From Saccharothrix syringae (GTDB lineage Bacteria; Actinomycetota; Actinomycetes; Mycobacteriales; Pseudonocardiaceae): 64,000 bases of DNA. The notes beneath the pieces are model-generated. The model was given only the letters and a program-made list of their open reading frames with translations, did not search any database and was not told the origin of the DNA. Both the position numbers and the translations under genes were made by a program. Numbering within the stretch: the first letter of the stretch is position 1; each line of letters begins with the position of its first letter. Positions 24,203-33,050 of this stretch are shown here, piece after piece. Location: positions 62,001-126,000 of the forward strand of contig NZ_CP034550.1 in assembly GCF_009498035.1 (NCBI RefSeq). Direction: 5' to 3'.

Positions 24203-25992
24203 TCCCGAACGTGTGGAGCCTGGGTCTGGTCGTCGTGGTCGCGGTGCTGACGTTCCTGCTCGGCTACGTCGGCTCGCGCCGCGCCAACACCACGCCGGAC
24301 TTCCTGGTGGCCCGGCGGGCCGTCCCGGCCACCCGCAACGCCGCCGCGATCTCCGGCGAGTACCTGTCCGCGGCCTCGTTCCTGGGCGTCGCGGGGCTGG
24401 TGCTCAAGGACGGCATCGACGCGCTGTGGTACCCGATCGGCTTCACCGCCGGGTACCTGGCGATGATGCTGTTCGTCGCCGCGCCGCTGCGGCGGTCGGG
24501 CGCCTACACCCTGCCGGACTTCGCCGAGGCGCGGCTGGGCTCGTCGAACCTGCGCCGGTTCTGCACGTTCTTCGTGATCTGCATCGGCGTGCTGTACCTG
24601 GTGCCGCAGCTCCAGTCGGCCGGGCTGACGCTGAACACGATCACCGGCCTGCCCGCGTGGCTCGGCGGCGCGCTGGTGACCGCGATCGTGGTGGTCAACG
24701 TCCTCGGCGGCGGCATGCGGGCGATCACGCTGGTGCAGGCGTTCCAGTACTGGGGCAAGCTGTTCGCCATCGCCGCGCCCACGTTCGTGCTGTTCACGCT
24801 GTTCCTGACCGGGCCGGGCAGCGGCGCCCAGGCGGTCGACGACTCGGGCGTGCTGCGGTTCCACGACGACGTCGCGGTCACCACGGTCGACCCGGTGCGG
24901 GTGCAGGTCGAGCACGCGGTGCGGCTGTCCGCGACCGGCGAGGTCAACGGCGCGCCCGCCGACGGCGAGGTGTACTGGCCGGCCGGCGTGCACTCGGTCG
25001 GCGCGGAGACCGAGCTGCGGTTCACCGAGGGCTCGCCGGTGCCGGTGGTGCTGGGCTCGCCCACCGACAACGCCCGGTGGCTGCGGCCGCAGACCGAGGG
25101 CCTGAAGGGCCTGTTCGAGACCTACTCGCTGATCTTCGCGACGTTCCTGGGGACGATGGGCCTGCCGCACGTGCTGGTGCGGTTCTACACCAACCCCGAC
25201 GGCCGGGCGGCGCGGCGGACCGCGCTGCACGTGCTGTACCTGCTGGGGCTGTTCTACCTGTTCCCGACCGTGCTCGGGGTGATCGCGCGCCAGTACCTGC
25301 CGCAGCTGCTGGTGACCGGCAAGACGGACGCGGCGGTGCTGCTGCTGCCGACCACCATGCAGCCCAACCTGCTGGGCCAGCTGCTGGGCGCGGTGGTGGC
25401 GGCCGGCGCGTTCGCGGCGTTCCTGTCCACGTCCTCGGGGCTGGTGGTGTCGGTCGCCGGGGTGGTGTCGACGGACATCCTGCCGGGGAAGGTGCGGGAC
25501 TTCCGCTGGGCGACCGTGCTGACCGGCGCGGTGGCGATCGGCCTGGCGCTGCTGCTGCCGCGCTCGGACGCGTCGCTGACGGTGGCGATGTCGTTCGCGC
25601 TGGCCGCGTCGACGTTCTGCCCGCTGCTGCTGCTGGGCATCTGGTGGCGCGGGCTGACCTGGGTGGGCGCCATGGCGGGCATGGTCGTCGGCGGCGGGCT
25701 GGTGCTCGGGTCCCTGGTGGTGACGGTGGTCAGCTCCTACACCGGGGGGTGGGCGCCGTCGGTGTTCTCGCAGCCGGCGCTGCTGACCGTGCCGGTGGCG
25801 TTCCTGGCCATGGTCATGATCAGCAAGCTGACCGCGCGGCGCACCCCCGAGGACGTCAACCAGATCCTGCTGCGCTTCCACGCGCCCGACCCCCTGGGCT
25901 TCATGCGCGACCGCGACGTGCAGCGCTTCGGCACCACCGAGGAGAAGCTCCGCCTGGAGGAGGGCAAGCACCGGGGCCACCCGGCCCCCTGA
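24199..25992 (+). CDS. Sodium:solute symporter (SSS/SLC5 family)
   Basis: A 597-aa transporter with about 13 membrane segments. SSS family marks include TPDFLVARRAVPATRNAAAI near the N-terminus, GEYLSAASFLGVAG and GTMGLPHVLVRFYT. A hydrophilic insert (about 210-295) lies outside, larger than in the second symporter of the window. ActP-type members carry acetate, propionate or pyruvate. Being encoded directly behind a LytTR regulator suggests a substrate sensed by the LytS kinase, such as pyruvate (inference). GTG start overlaps the previous stop. Confidence 0.88.
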   Translation: MIPNVWSLGLVVVVAVLTFLLGYVGSRRANTTPDFLVARRAVPATRNAAAISGEYLSAASFLGVAGLVLKDGIDALWYPIGFTAGYLAMMLFVAAPLRRSGAYTLPDFAEARLGSSNLRRFCTFFVICIGVLYLVPQLQSAGLTLNTITGLPAWLGGALVTAIVVVNVLGGGMRAITLVQAFQYWGKLFAIAAPTFVLFTLFLTGPGSGAQAVDDSGVLRFHDDVAVTTVDPVRVQVEHAVRLSATGEVNGAPADGEVYWPAGVHSVGAETELRFTEGSPVPVVLGSPTDNARWLRPQTEGLKGLFETYSLIFATFLGTMGLPHVLVRFYTNPDGRAARRTALHVLYLLGLFYLFPTVLGVIARQYLPQLLVTGKTDAAVLLLPTTMQPNLLGQLLGAVVAAGAFAAFLSTSSGLVVSVAGVVSTDILPGKVRDFRWATVLTGAVAIGLALLLPRSDASLTVAMSFALAASTFCPLLLLGIWWRGLTWVGAMAGMVVGGGLVLGSLVVTVVSSYTGGWAPSVFSQPALLTVPVAFLAMVMISKLTARRTPEDVNQILLRFHAPDPLGFMRDRDVQRFGTTEEKLRLEEGKHRGHPAP

Positions 25993-25993
25993 C

Positions 25994-26158
25994 CCCGCGA
26001 GTCCTCCACTCCGACACCGCGAGTCCTCCACCCCGACACCGCGAGTCGAACCTCCGGGCCCGTCGTGTCGAACCCTCGGGCCCGTCGTGTCGAACGTTCG
26101 CGACCCCCGAGTTCGACGTTCGGGAACCCCGAGTTCCGCGTTCCGGCCGCTCCCCGCA
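25994..26158. repeat. Mosaic of ~22-nt degenerate repeats, copy A
   Basis: About seven units of 21-23 bases in three sequence types follow one another: GCGAGTCCTCCACCCCGACA (two to three units), GTGTCGAACCCTCGGGCCC (two units) and CCCGAGTTCGACGTTCGG (two units). The same unit length and the CCCGAGTTCGACGT type recur at 29781-29875. No open frame is plausible here. Confidence 0.8.
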
Positions 26159-26495
26159 CCCCCGTTCGGCGAGTAGCTTGTGAAGTGCGTCACCGGCACC
26201 CCGCTCTCCGACCGGGCCGTGGACGCCCCTCAGGGGCGGTAGCAGGGAGTTGTTGTAGATCTCGAACGGGTGAAGAAACACCCACCGATCCGGTTACCGG
26301 TGATTTCGATCACCCGAGTGGCAGTTCGTCTCAGCATCCCTACCGCTCATCGCATCACTCGACTGTTGAGCGCAAGTCCACGCCTGGGGTCTTTCAGGCG
26401 TGACCCACGTCTCCCTACGGTGCACGGCGAACCAGGAACGGACCAGGAGGCTTACGTGCCGTTCACACCGTCGTCAAGCACGCGAGGAGGGGACC
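26159..26495. promoter_or_regulatory. Promoter region of the acetate-type symporter operon
   Basis: A comparatively AT-rich regulatory stretch. TGTGA-N6-TCACC at 26179-26194 matches nine of ten bases of the CRP/GlxR consensus. GGTGAT-TTCG-ATCACC at 26299-26314 is a small perfect dyad next to CGGTTACCG. ATAGATCT-like and TGTAGATCT sequences near 26260 could be -10 elements. It holds no gene I can support. Confidence 0.5.
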
Positions 26496-26846
26496 GTGAG
26501 CACCTCTGAGCAGCACACCCCCACCGAGACCCAGCACGAGCACAACTGGGTCGAGGTGCAGGAAAGCCCTGAATTCCGCCAACTCCGCCGGCGGTTGCGC
26601 AACTTCGTGTTCCCGATGGCCGGCCTCTTCCTGGCCTGGTACCTGCTCTACGTGCTCCTCGCCGACTACGCCCACGACTTCATGTCGCAGAAGGTCGTCG
26701 GCAACATCAACGTGGGCCTGATCCTCGGCCTGCTCCAGTTCGTGTCGACGTTCGCCATCACCACGCTCTACGTGCGGCACGCCAACAAGAACCTCGACCC
26801 CACGGCCGAGAAGATCCGCGAAGAGCTGGAAGGGGGTCGTCGGTGA
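26496..26846 (+). CDS. DUF485 family protein
   Basis: A 116-aa protein with two membrane segments and the typical DUF485 sequence: ESPEFRQLRRRLRNFVFPM, FLAWYLLYVLLADYAHDFMS, VGLILGLLQFVSTFAITTLY and YVRHANKNLDPTAEKIREEL. In many bacteria it is encoded just before ActP and is thought to assist that symporter. GAGGAGGGG precedes the GTG. Its stop overlaps the symporter start (GTGA), so the two are co-translated. Confidence 0.93.
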   Translation: MSTSEQHTPTETQHEHNWVEVQESPEFRQLRRRLRNFVFPMAGLFLAWYLLYVLLADYAHDFMSQKVVGNINVGLILGLLQFVSTFAITTLYVRHANKNLDPTAEKIREELEGGRR

Positions 26847-28429
26847 ACAACAACGCCCTGCTGAACATCGGCATCTTCGCCGTTTTCGTCGTCGCCACCC
26901 TGGTCGTCGTCATCCGCGCGAGCCGCAACACCAAGACCGCGGCCGACTACCTGGCCGCCGGCCGCGCGTTCACCGGTCCCCAGAACGGCGTGGCGATCGC
27001 GGGCGACTACCTGTCCGCCGCGTCCTTCCTGGGCATCGCGGGCGCGATCGCGCTCAACGGCTACGACGGCTTCCTGTACTCCATCGGCTTCCTGGTCGCG
27101 TGGCTGGTCGCCCTGCTGCTGGTCGCGGAGCTGCTGCGCAACACCGGCAAGTACACGATGGGCGACGTCCTGAGCTTCCGCATGCGCCAGCGCCCCGTGC
27201 GCGCCGCGGCGGCGACGTCGACCATGGCCGTGTCCTTCTTCTACCTGCTGGCGCAGATGGCGGGCGCGGGCGGCCTGGTCGCCCTGCTGCTGGGCATCAC
27301 CGGCAAGCTCGGCCAGGCGGTCGTGATCGCCATCGTCGGCGCGCTGATGATCGCCTACGTCCTCATCGGCGGCATGAAGGGCACCACCTGGGTGCAGATC
27401 ATCAAGGCGGTGCTGCTGATCATCGGCGCCGGCGTGATGACCCTGTGGGTGCTCGGCAAGTTCGGCCTGAACCTGTCCAGCCTGCTCGGCGCGGCCGTGG
27501 ACAACGCGCCGAAGGCCGGCGAGCGGCTGCTCGGCCCGGGCCTGCAGTACGGCGCGACCGGCACGTCGAAGCTGGACTTCCTGTCGCTGGCCCTCGCGCT
27601 GGTGCTCGGCACGGCCGGCCTGCCGCACATCCTGATGCGCTTCTACACCGTGCCGACCGCCAAGGAGGCCCGCCGCTCGGTGGTCTGGGCGATCTGGCTG
27701 ATCGGCCTGTTCTACCTGTTCACGCTGGTCCTGGGCTACGGCGCGGCGGCGCTGGTCGGCCCCGAGAAGATCAACGCGGCGCCCGGCAAGGCGAACTCGG
27801 CGGCTCCGCTGCTCGCCGAGGCACTGGGCGGGCCGCTGCTGCTGGGCCTGATCGCGGCGGTCGCGTTCGCCACGATCCTCGCCGTGGTGGCGGGCCTGAC
27901 GATCACGGCGTCGGCGTCGTTCGCGCACGACATCTACGCCAACATCATCAAGAAGGGCGCGGCGGAGGACAAGGACGCCGAGGTCAAGGTCGCGCGGCGC
28001 ACGGCGATCGTGATCGGCATCGTGTCGATCCTCGGCGGCATCGCGGCCAACGGCCAGAACATCGCGTTCCTGGTGGCCCTGGCGTTCGCGGTGGCGGCGT
28101 CGGCGAACCTGCCGACCATCCTCTACTCGCTGTTCTGGAAGCGGTTCAACACCTCCGGCGCCCTGTGGAGCATCTACGGCGGCCTCACGGTGACGATCAC
28201 GCTGATCGTGCTGTCGCCCGCGGTCTCGGGCAAGCCGTCGTCGATGTTCCCGAACGCCGACTTCGACCTGTTCCCGCTGGCCAACCCGGGCATCGTGTCG
28301 ATCCCGGTGGCGTTCGCGCTCGGCTACCTCGGCACGGTGCTGTCGAAGGAGCACGACCGCGACAAGTACGCCGAGATGGAGGTGCGGGCGCTCACCGGCG
28401 TCGGCGCCGAGAAGGCCGTCTCGCACTGA
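26843..28429 (+). CDS. Cation/acetate (monocarboxylate) symporter, ActP/MctC type
   Basis: A 528-aa symporter with about 13 membrane segments. ActP/MctC hallmarks are KTAADYLAAGRAFTGPQNG, GDYLSAASFLGIAGAIALNG, GTAGLPHILMRFYTVPTAKE and FAHDIYANII. These proteins take up acetate, propionate or pyruvate with Na+ or H+. It is encoded with its DUF485 partner behind a region carrying a CRP-like site, matching the known cAMP control of acetate uptake in other bacteria. A 12-bp stem hairpin ends the operon. Confidence 0.93.
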   Translation: MNNNALLNIGIFAVFVVATLVVVIRASRNTKTAADYLAAGRAFTGPQNGVAIAGDYLSAASFLGIAGAIALNGYDGFLYSIGFLVAWLVALLLVAELLRNTGKYTMGDVLSFRMRQRPVRAAAATSTMAVSFFYLLAQMAGAGGLVALLLGITGKLGQAVVIAIVGALMIAYVLIGGMKGTTWVQIIKAVLLIIGAGVMTLWVLGKFGLNLSSLLGAAVDNAPKAGERLLGPGLQYGATGTSKLDFLSLALALVLGTAGLPHILMRFYTVPTAKEARRSVVWAIWLIGLFYLFTLVLGYGAAALVGPEKINAAPGKANSAAPLLAEALGGPLLLGLIAAVAFATILAVVAGLTITASASFAHDIYANIIKKGAAEDKDAEVKVARRTAIVIGIVSILGGIAANGQNIAFLVALAFAVAASANLPTILYSLFWKRFNTSGALWSIYGGLTVTITLIVLSPAVSGKPSSMFPNADFDLFPLANPGIVSIPVAFALGYLGTVLSKEHDRDKYAEMEVRALTGVGAEKAVSH

Positions 28430-28444
28430 TCCGCGCCAGGACCG

Positions 28445-28484
28445 CGCCGGCCGCCGCCCCCGTTCGTGGGATCGGCGGCCGGCG
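28445..28484 (+). terminator. Hairpin terminator of symporter operon
   Basis: A perfect 12-bp stem (CGCCGGCCGCCG / CGGCGGCCGGCG) closes a 16-nt loop that can pair further (CCC with GGG). It lies 16 bases after the symporter stop. Confidence 0.75.
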
Positions 28485-28519
28485 TGCTCTTAACCCCGTT
28501 TTATTACGTCCGTGGCAGC

Positions 28520-28867
28520 ATGTTCCCCGTGACCGTTCCCAGCGTTGAAGTGTCCGAGGTGCCCGCGCGGCTCCCGGACGGCAAGGTGCTCCTCGACGTG
28601 CGCGAGCCCGACGAGTGGGCCGCGGGCCACGCCCCCGGTGCCCTGCACATCCCGATGAGCGAGCTGGCGGGCCGGCTCGGCGAGCTGCCCGCGGACGCCG
28701 ACCTGTACGTCGTGTGCCGGGCGGGCGGCAGGTCCGCGCGGGTGGTGCAGTACCTGAACGCCAACGGCTGGGACGCCACCAACGTCGACGGCGGCATGCA
28801 GGTGTGGGCCGCGCAGGGCCGGCCGCTGGTCGCCGAGGTCGACGGCGCGGAGCCCGAGGTCATCTGA
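28520..28867 (+). CDS. Rhodanese-like sulfurtransferase
   Basis: A 115-aa single-domain rhodanese. LLDVREPDEWAAGHAPGALH and the active-site loop YVVCRAGGRSARV carry the catalytic Cys and its arginine-rich cradle; DGGMQVWAAQG closes the domain. Such proteins move sulfur as a persulfide on that Cys. The ATG at 28520 and a GTG three codons later are both possible starts. The next gene begins two bases after its stop. Confidence 0.9.
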   Translation: MFPVTVPSVEVSEVPARLPDGKVLLDVREPDEWAAGHAPGALHIPMSELAGRLGELPADADLYVVCRAGGRSARVVQYLNANGWDATNVDGGMQVWAAQGRPLVAEVDGAEPEVI

Positions 28868-28868
28868 C

Positions 28869-29774
28869 GTGGCGCTGAGGCCCCTGCGCGTGGACTGGGT
28901 GGCCACCCCGCCGCCCGGCGCCTACCCGCACCGCCGGCTGGGCGCCCCGCCCAGGCCCTACGCGGGTCCGCCGTCCTACCCGGTCCCGCCGCGCTGGGGC
29001 TTCCCGCTGCTGGCGTGGCGGTGGCCCACGTCGCTGGCGACCGCCGACGAGCGGCCCGCCGACGCGGTCGACCACGTCCAGCGGCTGTCCCGCACCGCCT
29101 CGCACGCGCTCGGCCTGGCCGCGCTCACCGCGCTGTGGGCGGCCGGCAGCGAGATCTGGCGCTACGTCCTGCTGCTGCTCAGCCGCTACGGCGCGCTCTC
29201 GGCGACGACGGTCGGCGTGTCGGACGCCATGGTCGTGTCCTCCGCCGTGGTCGCGCTGGTGGCGGGCGTCATGGCCCTGGTGTTCACGCTGCTGTGGCTG
29301 CGCCGGGCGCGCAACGCCGCCGCGTCGGCCGCGGGGTACGCCCCGTCGCGCTCGGACACCGAGGTGCTGGTCGGCCTGGTGGTGCCCGGGGTGAACCTGG
29401 TGGTGCCCGGCTCGGTGCTGGCCGAGCTGGAGCACGCGGCCCTGCGCCAACCGGTCACCGCCCGCCCCCGGCCGTCCCGGCTGCTGCGCTGGTGGTGGGG
29501 CCTGTGGGTGGGCACCGGCCTGGTCACCGCGTTCACCGCGGCCTGGTCGTTCCGGTCGAGCGTGCAGGCCATGGCGGACGGCGTGGTGCTGCACGCGGTC
29601 GCCGACCTGCTGGCCGCCGCCACGGCCGTCGTGACCGCCGTCGTGGTCCGCCGCGTCACCACGCTCCTGCTGCCGGTGGACCCGGCCGCGATCCGCCGGA
29701 TGCGCGTGGTCGACGTCAAGGACGCCCCGCCCCCCGTGCTGCGCCCGACCCGCCCCTCCGGCTCCCCCCGCTGA
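28869..29774 (+). CDS. DUF4328 membrane protein
   Basis: A 301-aa protein with a Pro-rich cytoplasmic N-terminus and four to six membrane segments. The DUF4328 features are the order LWLRRARNAAA, then VPGVNLVVPGSVLAELEHAA and LLRWWWGLWVGTGL. Function unknown. It starts two bases after the rhodanese stop, so both are probably co-transcribed. The 3' end runs into the second mosaic-repeat patch. Confidence 0.85.
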   Translation: MALRPLRVDWVATPPPGAYPHRRLGAPPRPYAGPPSYPVPPRWGFPLLAWRWPTSLATADERPADAVDHVQRLSRTASHALGLAALTALWAAGSEIWRYVLLLLSRYGALSATTVGVSDAMVVSSAVVALVAGVMALVFTLLWLRRARNAAASAAGYAPSRSDTEVLVGLVVPGVNLVVPGSVLAELEHAALRQPVTARPRPSRLLRWWWGLWVGTGLVTAFTAAWSFRSSVQAMADGVVLHAVADLLAAATAVVTAVVVRRVTTLLLPVDPAAIRRMRVVDVKDAPPPVLRPTRPSGSPR

Positions 29775-29780
29775 CCACCA

Positions 29781-29875
29781 CCCGGCGTGTCCTGCGCCCA
29801 AGCCGCGCGTGTCATGCGCCCAGGACCGGCGTGTCCTGCGTCCAGGACCCCCGAGTTCGACGTCCGGCACGTCCG
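29781..29875. repeat. Mosaic of ~22-nt degenerate repeats, copy B
   Basis: About four units of 21-23 bases: GGCGTGTCCTGCGCCCAAG, GCGTGTCATGCGCCCAGGAC, GGCGTGTCCTGCGTCCAGGA and CCCGAGTTCGACGTCCGG. The last unit is the type found in copy A at 26105-26150. GTCCTG and CAGGAC within units can pair as a small hairpin. Confidence 0.75.
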
Positions 29876-29957
29876 CGACCACTCCCGACGCCGTTCGCCG
29901 CCGGTCTGTTCAGCTCCCGTACTCCCCTCCGTCGAAAACGTCTGCCACCGTGGTCCC

Positions 29958-30974
29958 ATGCGGGTACTCGCGGTGGCCCTGGTCCTGTCCCTGCTGGTGG
30001 CGGGGGTGGCGAACGCGCACCCCGGGAGGAAGGGGTTCGACCTCCAGGCGCACCGGGGTGGCATCGGCCTGACCGTCGAGGCCACGCTCGCCGCGTTCGC
30101 CAGGGCCCTCGAACTCGGCGTCACGACCCTCGAACTCGACGTGCAGATCACCGCGGACGGCCGCGAGGTGGTCACCCACGACCGCCGGACCAACCCGGCC
30201 AAGTGCCGCGACACCGCGCCCGCCACGCCCGGCGACCCGGACTTCCCCTACGTGGGCAAGTACGTCAAAGACCTGACGTTCGCGCAGGTCCGCACCCTGG
30301 ACTGCGGTTCGCAGCGCCTGCCCCAGTACCCCGACCAGGAGCTGTCGCCGGGCGCGCGGATGCCGACGCTGGCCGAGGTGTTCGCGCTGGCCCGCCGCTA
30401 CCGCGCGCACGGGGTGAAGTTCAACGTCGAGACGAAGGTCGAGGCCGCCGCGCCGCACGAGACCGCGCCGCGCGAGCAGTTCGTCGACGTCACCTACCGC
30501 GAGATCCGCAGGTCGGGCTTCTTCCACAACGTCACCGTCCAGTCCTTCGACTGGGGCACCCTGATGCTGTGGCGGGAGAAGGACCGCCGCGTCCCGCTGG
30601 TCGCCCTGACCCAGCCGGAGTTCCTGCGCCCGGGCTCGCCGTGGACGGGCGGCCTGGACCTGGCCGACTTCGGCGGCAGCGTGGTGCGGGCGGTGAAGAG
30701 CTTCGGCGCGTCCGCGCTGTCCCCGGTGCACGGCAACCCGCAGGGCGGCGGCGTCGGCGACCCCGGCTACGTCCCGTTCACCACGAAGGCCCTGGTCGAC
30801 GAGGCCCACGCGCACGGCTTGAAGGTCATCCCCTGGACGGTCGACGACAAGGCCACCATGAACAAGCTGATCGACGACGGCGTGGACGGCCTCATCACCG
30901 ACTACCCGGACCGGCTGCGCGAGGTCCTGGCCGAGCGCGGGTTCGAGCTGCCCAGGGCGTACCGGGCGCGCTGA
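29958..30974 (+). CDS. Secreted glycerophosphodiester phosphodiesterase
   Basis: A 338-aa enzyme with a signal peptide (MRVLAVALVLSLLVAGVANA) and a GDPD TIM-barrel domain. The catalytic residues are in QAHRGG, the metal-binding pair in TLELDVQITADG and the second His in VVTHDR; NVETKVE supplies another metal ligand. It is closer to larger periplasmic GlpQ-type enzymes than the second GDPD here. It hydrolyses glycerophosphodiesters to glycerol-3-phosphate outside the membrane. A terminator hairpin overlaps its stop codon. Confidence 0.92.
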   Translation: MRVLAVALVLSLLVAGVANAHPGRKGFDLQAHRGGIGLTVEATLAAFARALELGVTTLELDVQITADGREVVTHDRRTNPAKCRDTAPATPGDPDFPYVGKYVKDLTFAQVRTLDCGSQRLPQYPDQELSPGARMPTLAEVFALARRYRAHGVKFNVETKVEAAAPHETAPREQFVDVTYREIRRSGFFHNVTVQSFDWGTLMLWREKDRRVPLVALTQPEFLRPGSPWTGGLDLADFGGSVVRAVKSFGASALSPVHGNPQGGGVGDPGYVPFTTKALVDEAHAHGLKVIPWTVDDKATMNKLIDDGVDGLITDYPDRLREVLAERGFELPRAYRAR

Positions 30975-30983
30975 GCGCCCGGT
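30961..30983 (+). terminator. Hairpin overlapping stop codon
   Basis: A perfect 9-bp stem (ACCGGGCGC / GCGCCCGGT) with loop GCTGA contains the stop codon of the glycerophosphodiesterase gene. It separates it from the convergent P450 gene. Confidence 0.65.
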
Positions 30984-31000
30984 CATCGGCCGCCGGCGGA

Positions 31001-32233
31001 CTACCCGTCGGTCAGGGGCAGTTCGTGCAGGCCGCGCATGACGAACTCCGCGCGCCGCCGGGGTTCGGCGGCCAGCCGCGCGCCCGGCAGCTTCCTGGTC
31101 AGCGCCGACAGGGCCGCCTGCACCTCGATCCGCGCCAGCGGCGCGCCCAGGCAGTAGTGGATGCCCGCGCCGAACCCCAGGTGCGGGTTGGGGTTGCGGC
31201 CGACGTCCAGCGCGTCGGGCGAGGCGAACACCCGCGGGTCGCGCGCCGCCGCGCCGAGCAGCGCGGCGATCTTGCGGCCCGGCTCCACCGCGTACCCGGC
31301 GATCTCCACGGGCTCGGTGGCGGTGCGCTCGAAGAGCTGGAGCGGCGAGTCGTAGCGGATGAGCTCCTCCACGGCCGTGGGCAGCAGCGCCGGCGAGCCG
31401 ACCAGCCGCCGCCACTGGTCGGGGTGCTTCATCAGGGCGAGCACGCCGTTGCCGATGACGTTGACGGTGGCCTCGTGCCCGGCCATCAGCAGCAGCACCG
31501 CGGTGGCCACCAGCTCGTCCTCGGTGAGCTTCGCGCCGTCGGCGTCGGTGACCGCCACCAGGTCCGACACCAGGTCGTCACCGGGGGAGGCGCGGCGCAG
31601 CGCGACGAGGTCGCGCAGGTAGGCGATGAACTCGGCGGCGGCGCGCTCGGCGGCCGACCGCTTGTCCTCGGGCAGGCCGTACTCGTACATCTTCACGATC
31701 GCGTTGGACCACGGCTGGAGCAGCGGGCGGTCCGGCGCGGGCACGCCCAGCAGCTCCGCGATCACCTCGACCGGCAGCGGCGCGGCCACGTGGGACAGCA
31801 GGTCGGCCGAGCCCTCCGACCGGACCTTGGCCACCAGCTCGTCGACCAGCCGGTCGGCCAGCTCCGCGACCCACGGCCGCAGGCGCTCCACGTGCCCGCG
31901 GCCGAACGCGGCGGCCACCAGCCGGCGCAGCCGGGTGTGCGTGGGCGGCTCGTTCTCCAGCAGCGAGTTGCGGTGCAGCAGGTTGAACGCGGTGAACCGC
32001 TCGACCGGCAGGGCGTCCGACCAGATCCGGCCGAGGGAGCGGTGCCGCAGCACCGCCGACGCCGCCGCGTGCGACACGGCCAGCGCGATGCCCATGCCCT
32101 CGTGCCAGTGCACCTCGCCTTCCGCGCGCAGGGCGGCGAAGTCGGGGTACGGGTCGGCGATGAAGGCGGGGTCGTGCTGGTCGAACGACGTCACGGTCAC
32201 GGACGGTAGGTCTTGAGCCTGCCTCGCGTCCAT
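31001..32233 (-). CDS. Cytochrome P450
   Basis: A 410-aa bacterial class I P450. The I-helix oxygen-activating motif AGHEAT begins at residue 251, the K-helix ExxR is E290-R293 (EELIR), and the heme loop FGAGIHYCLG places the heme-ligand Cys at residue 361. Length and motifs suit a soluble enzyme needing ferredoxin and reductase, neither of which is encoded here. It lies alone between two glycerophosphodiesterase genes. The substrate is unknown. The ATG at 32233 is preferred; GTG codons about 12 residues later are alternatives. Confidence 0.93.
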   Translation of the reverse strand: MDARQAQDLPSVTVTSFDQHDPAFIADPYPDFAALRAEGEVHWHEGMGIALAVSHAAASAVLRHRSLGRIWSDALPVERFTAFNLLHRNSLLENEPPTHTRLRRLVAAAFGRGHVERLRPWVAELADRLVDELVAKVRSEGSADLLSHVAAPLPVEVIAELLGVPAPDRPLLQPWSNAIVKMYEYGLPEDKRSAAERAAAEFIAYLRDLVALRRASPGDDLVSDLVAVTDADGAKLTEDELVATAVLLLMAGHEATVNVIGNGVLALMKHPDQWRRLVGSPALLPTAVEELIRYDSPLQLFERTATEPVEIAGYAVEPGRKIAALLGAAARDPRVFASPDALDVGRNPNPHLGFGAGIHYCLGAPLARIEVQAALSALTRKLPGARLAAEPRRRAEFVMRGLHELPLTDG

Positions 32234-32326
32234 CCGAGTGTGCTTGTTCCGGCAAACATTCAGGGAGCTGTGACATGACGTAGTCGGGTTGACCGGGGAG
32301 TTGCGCCACCAGGAGCATTGCCCGTC

Positions 32327-33034
32327 GTGCCGCCCGACATCGTCGCCCACCGGGGCGCCTCCACCCGCCGCCCCGAGCACACCCTGGCCGCCTACGAGCT
32401 GGCCCTGGACCAGGGCGCCGACGGCCTGGAGTGCGACGTGCGGCTGACCCGCGACGGCCACCTGGTCTGCGTCCACGACCGCAGGATCAACCGGACGAGT
32501 GACGGCGTGGGCGTGCTCAGCACGATGACGCTCGCGCAGCTCCGCGGGCACGACTTCGGTTCCTGGCACGGCGGCGAGCCCGCCGGGGTGCTCACCCTGG
32601 AGGAGCTGCTGGGCCTGGCCCACGACCGCGGCGCGCGCCTGTTCGTCGAGACCAAGCACCCCGTGCGGTACGGGGCGCAGGTCGAGCGCGTGCTGGCCGC
32701 CGTGCTCGGCCGGTACCGGGTCGAGGCGGTGATGATGTCGTTCTCCGTGCTGGCCGTGCACCGCTTCAAGAAGCTCAAGCCGGACGTGCCCACCGTGCTG
32801 CTCTACGACCGGCTGTGGCCGAGGAACCTGCCCCGGTTCGCCGACTACGCAGGTCCCGGTGTTCACCTGCTCAGGCGTCACCCGGACCGGGGACGCGATA
32901 CCTACGTGTGGACCGTCGACGACCCCGCGGACGTGGCGTTGTGCCGTGAGCGGGGTGTTCGCTTCCTCGCCACCAACAACCCGGGCGAGACGCGCCGGCT
33001 GCTTGCGGCTAACTTGACGCCCGACCAGCCCTGA
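32327..33034 (+). CDS. Cytoplasmic glycerophosphodiester phosphodiesterase
   Basis: A 235-aa GDPD-family enzyme without signal peptide. Catalytic and metal residues are visible in IVAHRGAS, GLECDVRLTRDG and CVHDR, and ETKHP carries a further ligand; WTVDDPADVALC is the closing family motif. AGGAG lies 11 bases before the GTG at 32327, a better spacing than for the TTG at 32318. It should split glycerophosphodiesters inside the cell, complementing the secreted enzyme at 29958-30974. Confidence 0.9.
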   Translation: MPPDIVAHRGASTRRPEHTLAAYELALDQGADGLECDVRLTRDGHLVCVHDRRINRTSDGVGVLSTMTLAQLRGHDFGSWHGGEPAGVLTLEELLGLAHDRGARLFVETKHPVRYGAQVERVLAAVLGRYRVEAVMMSFSVLAVHRFKKLKPDVPTVLLYDRLWPRNLPRFADYAGPGVHLLRRHPDRGRDTYVWTVDDPADVALCRERGVRFLATNNPGETRRLLAANLTPDQP

Positions 33035-33050
33035 CCACGAGGAGGCGGCG

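Noticed and set aside
25994..26158. Possible CRISPR array
   Set aside because: Units are contiguous without spacers, degenerate and only ~22 nt; no cas genes nearby.
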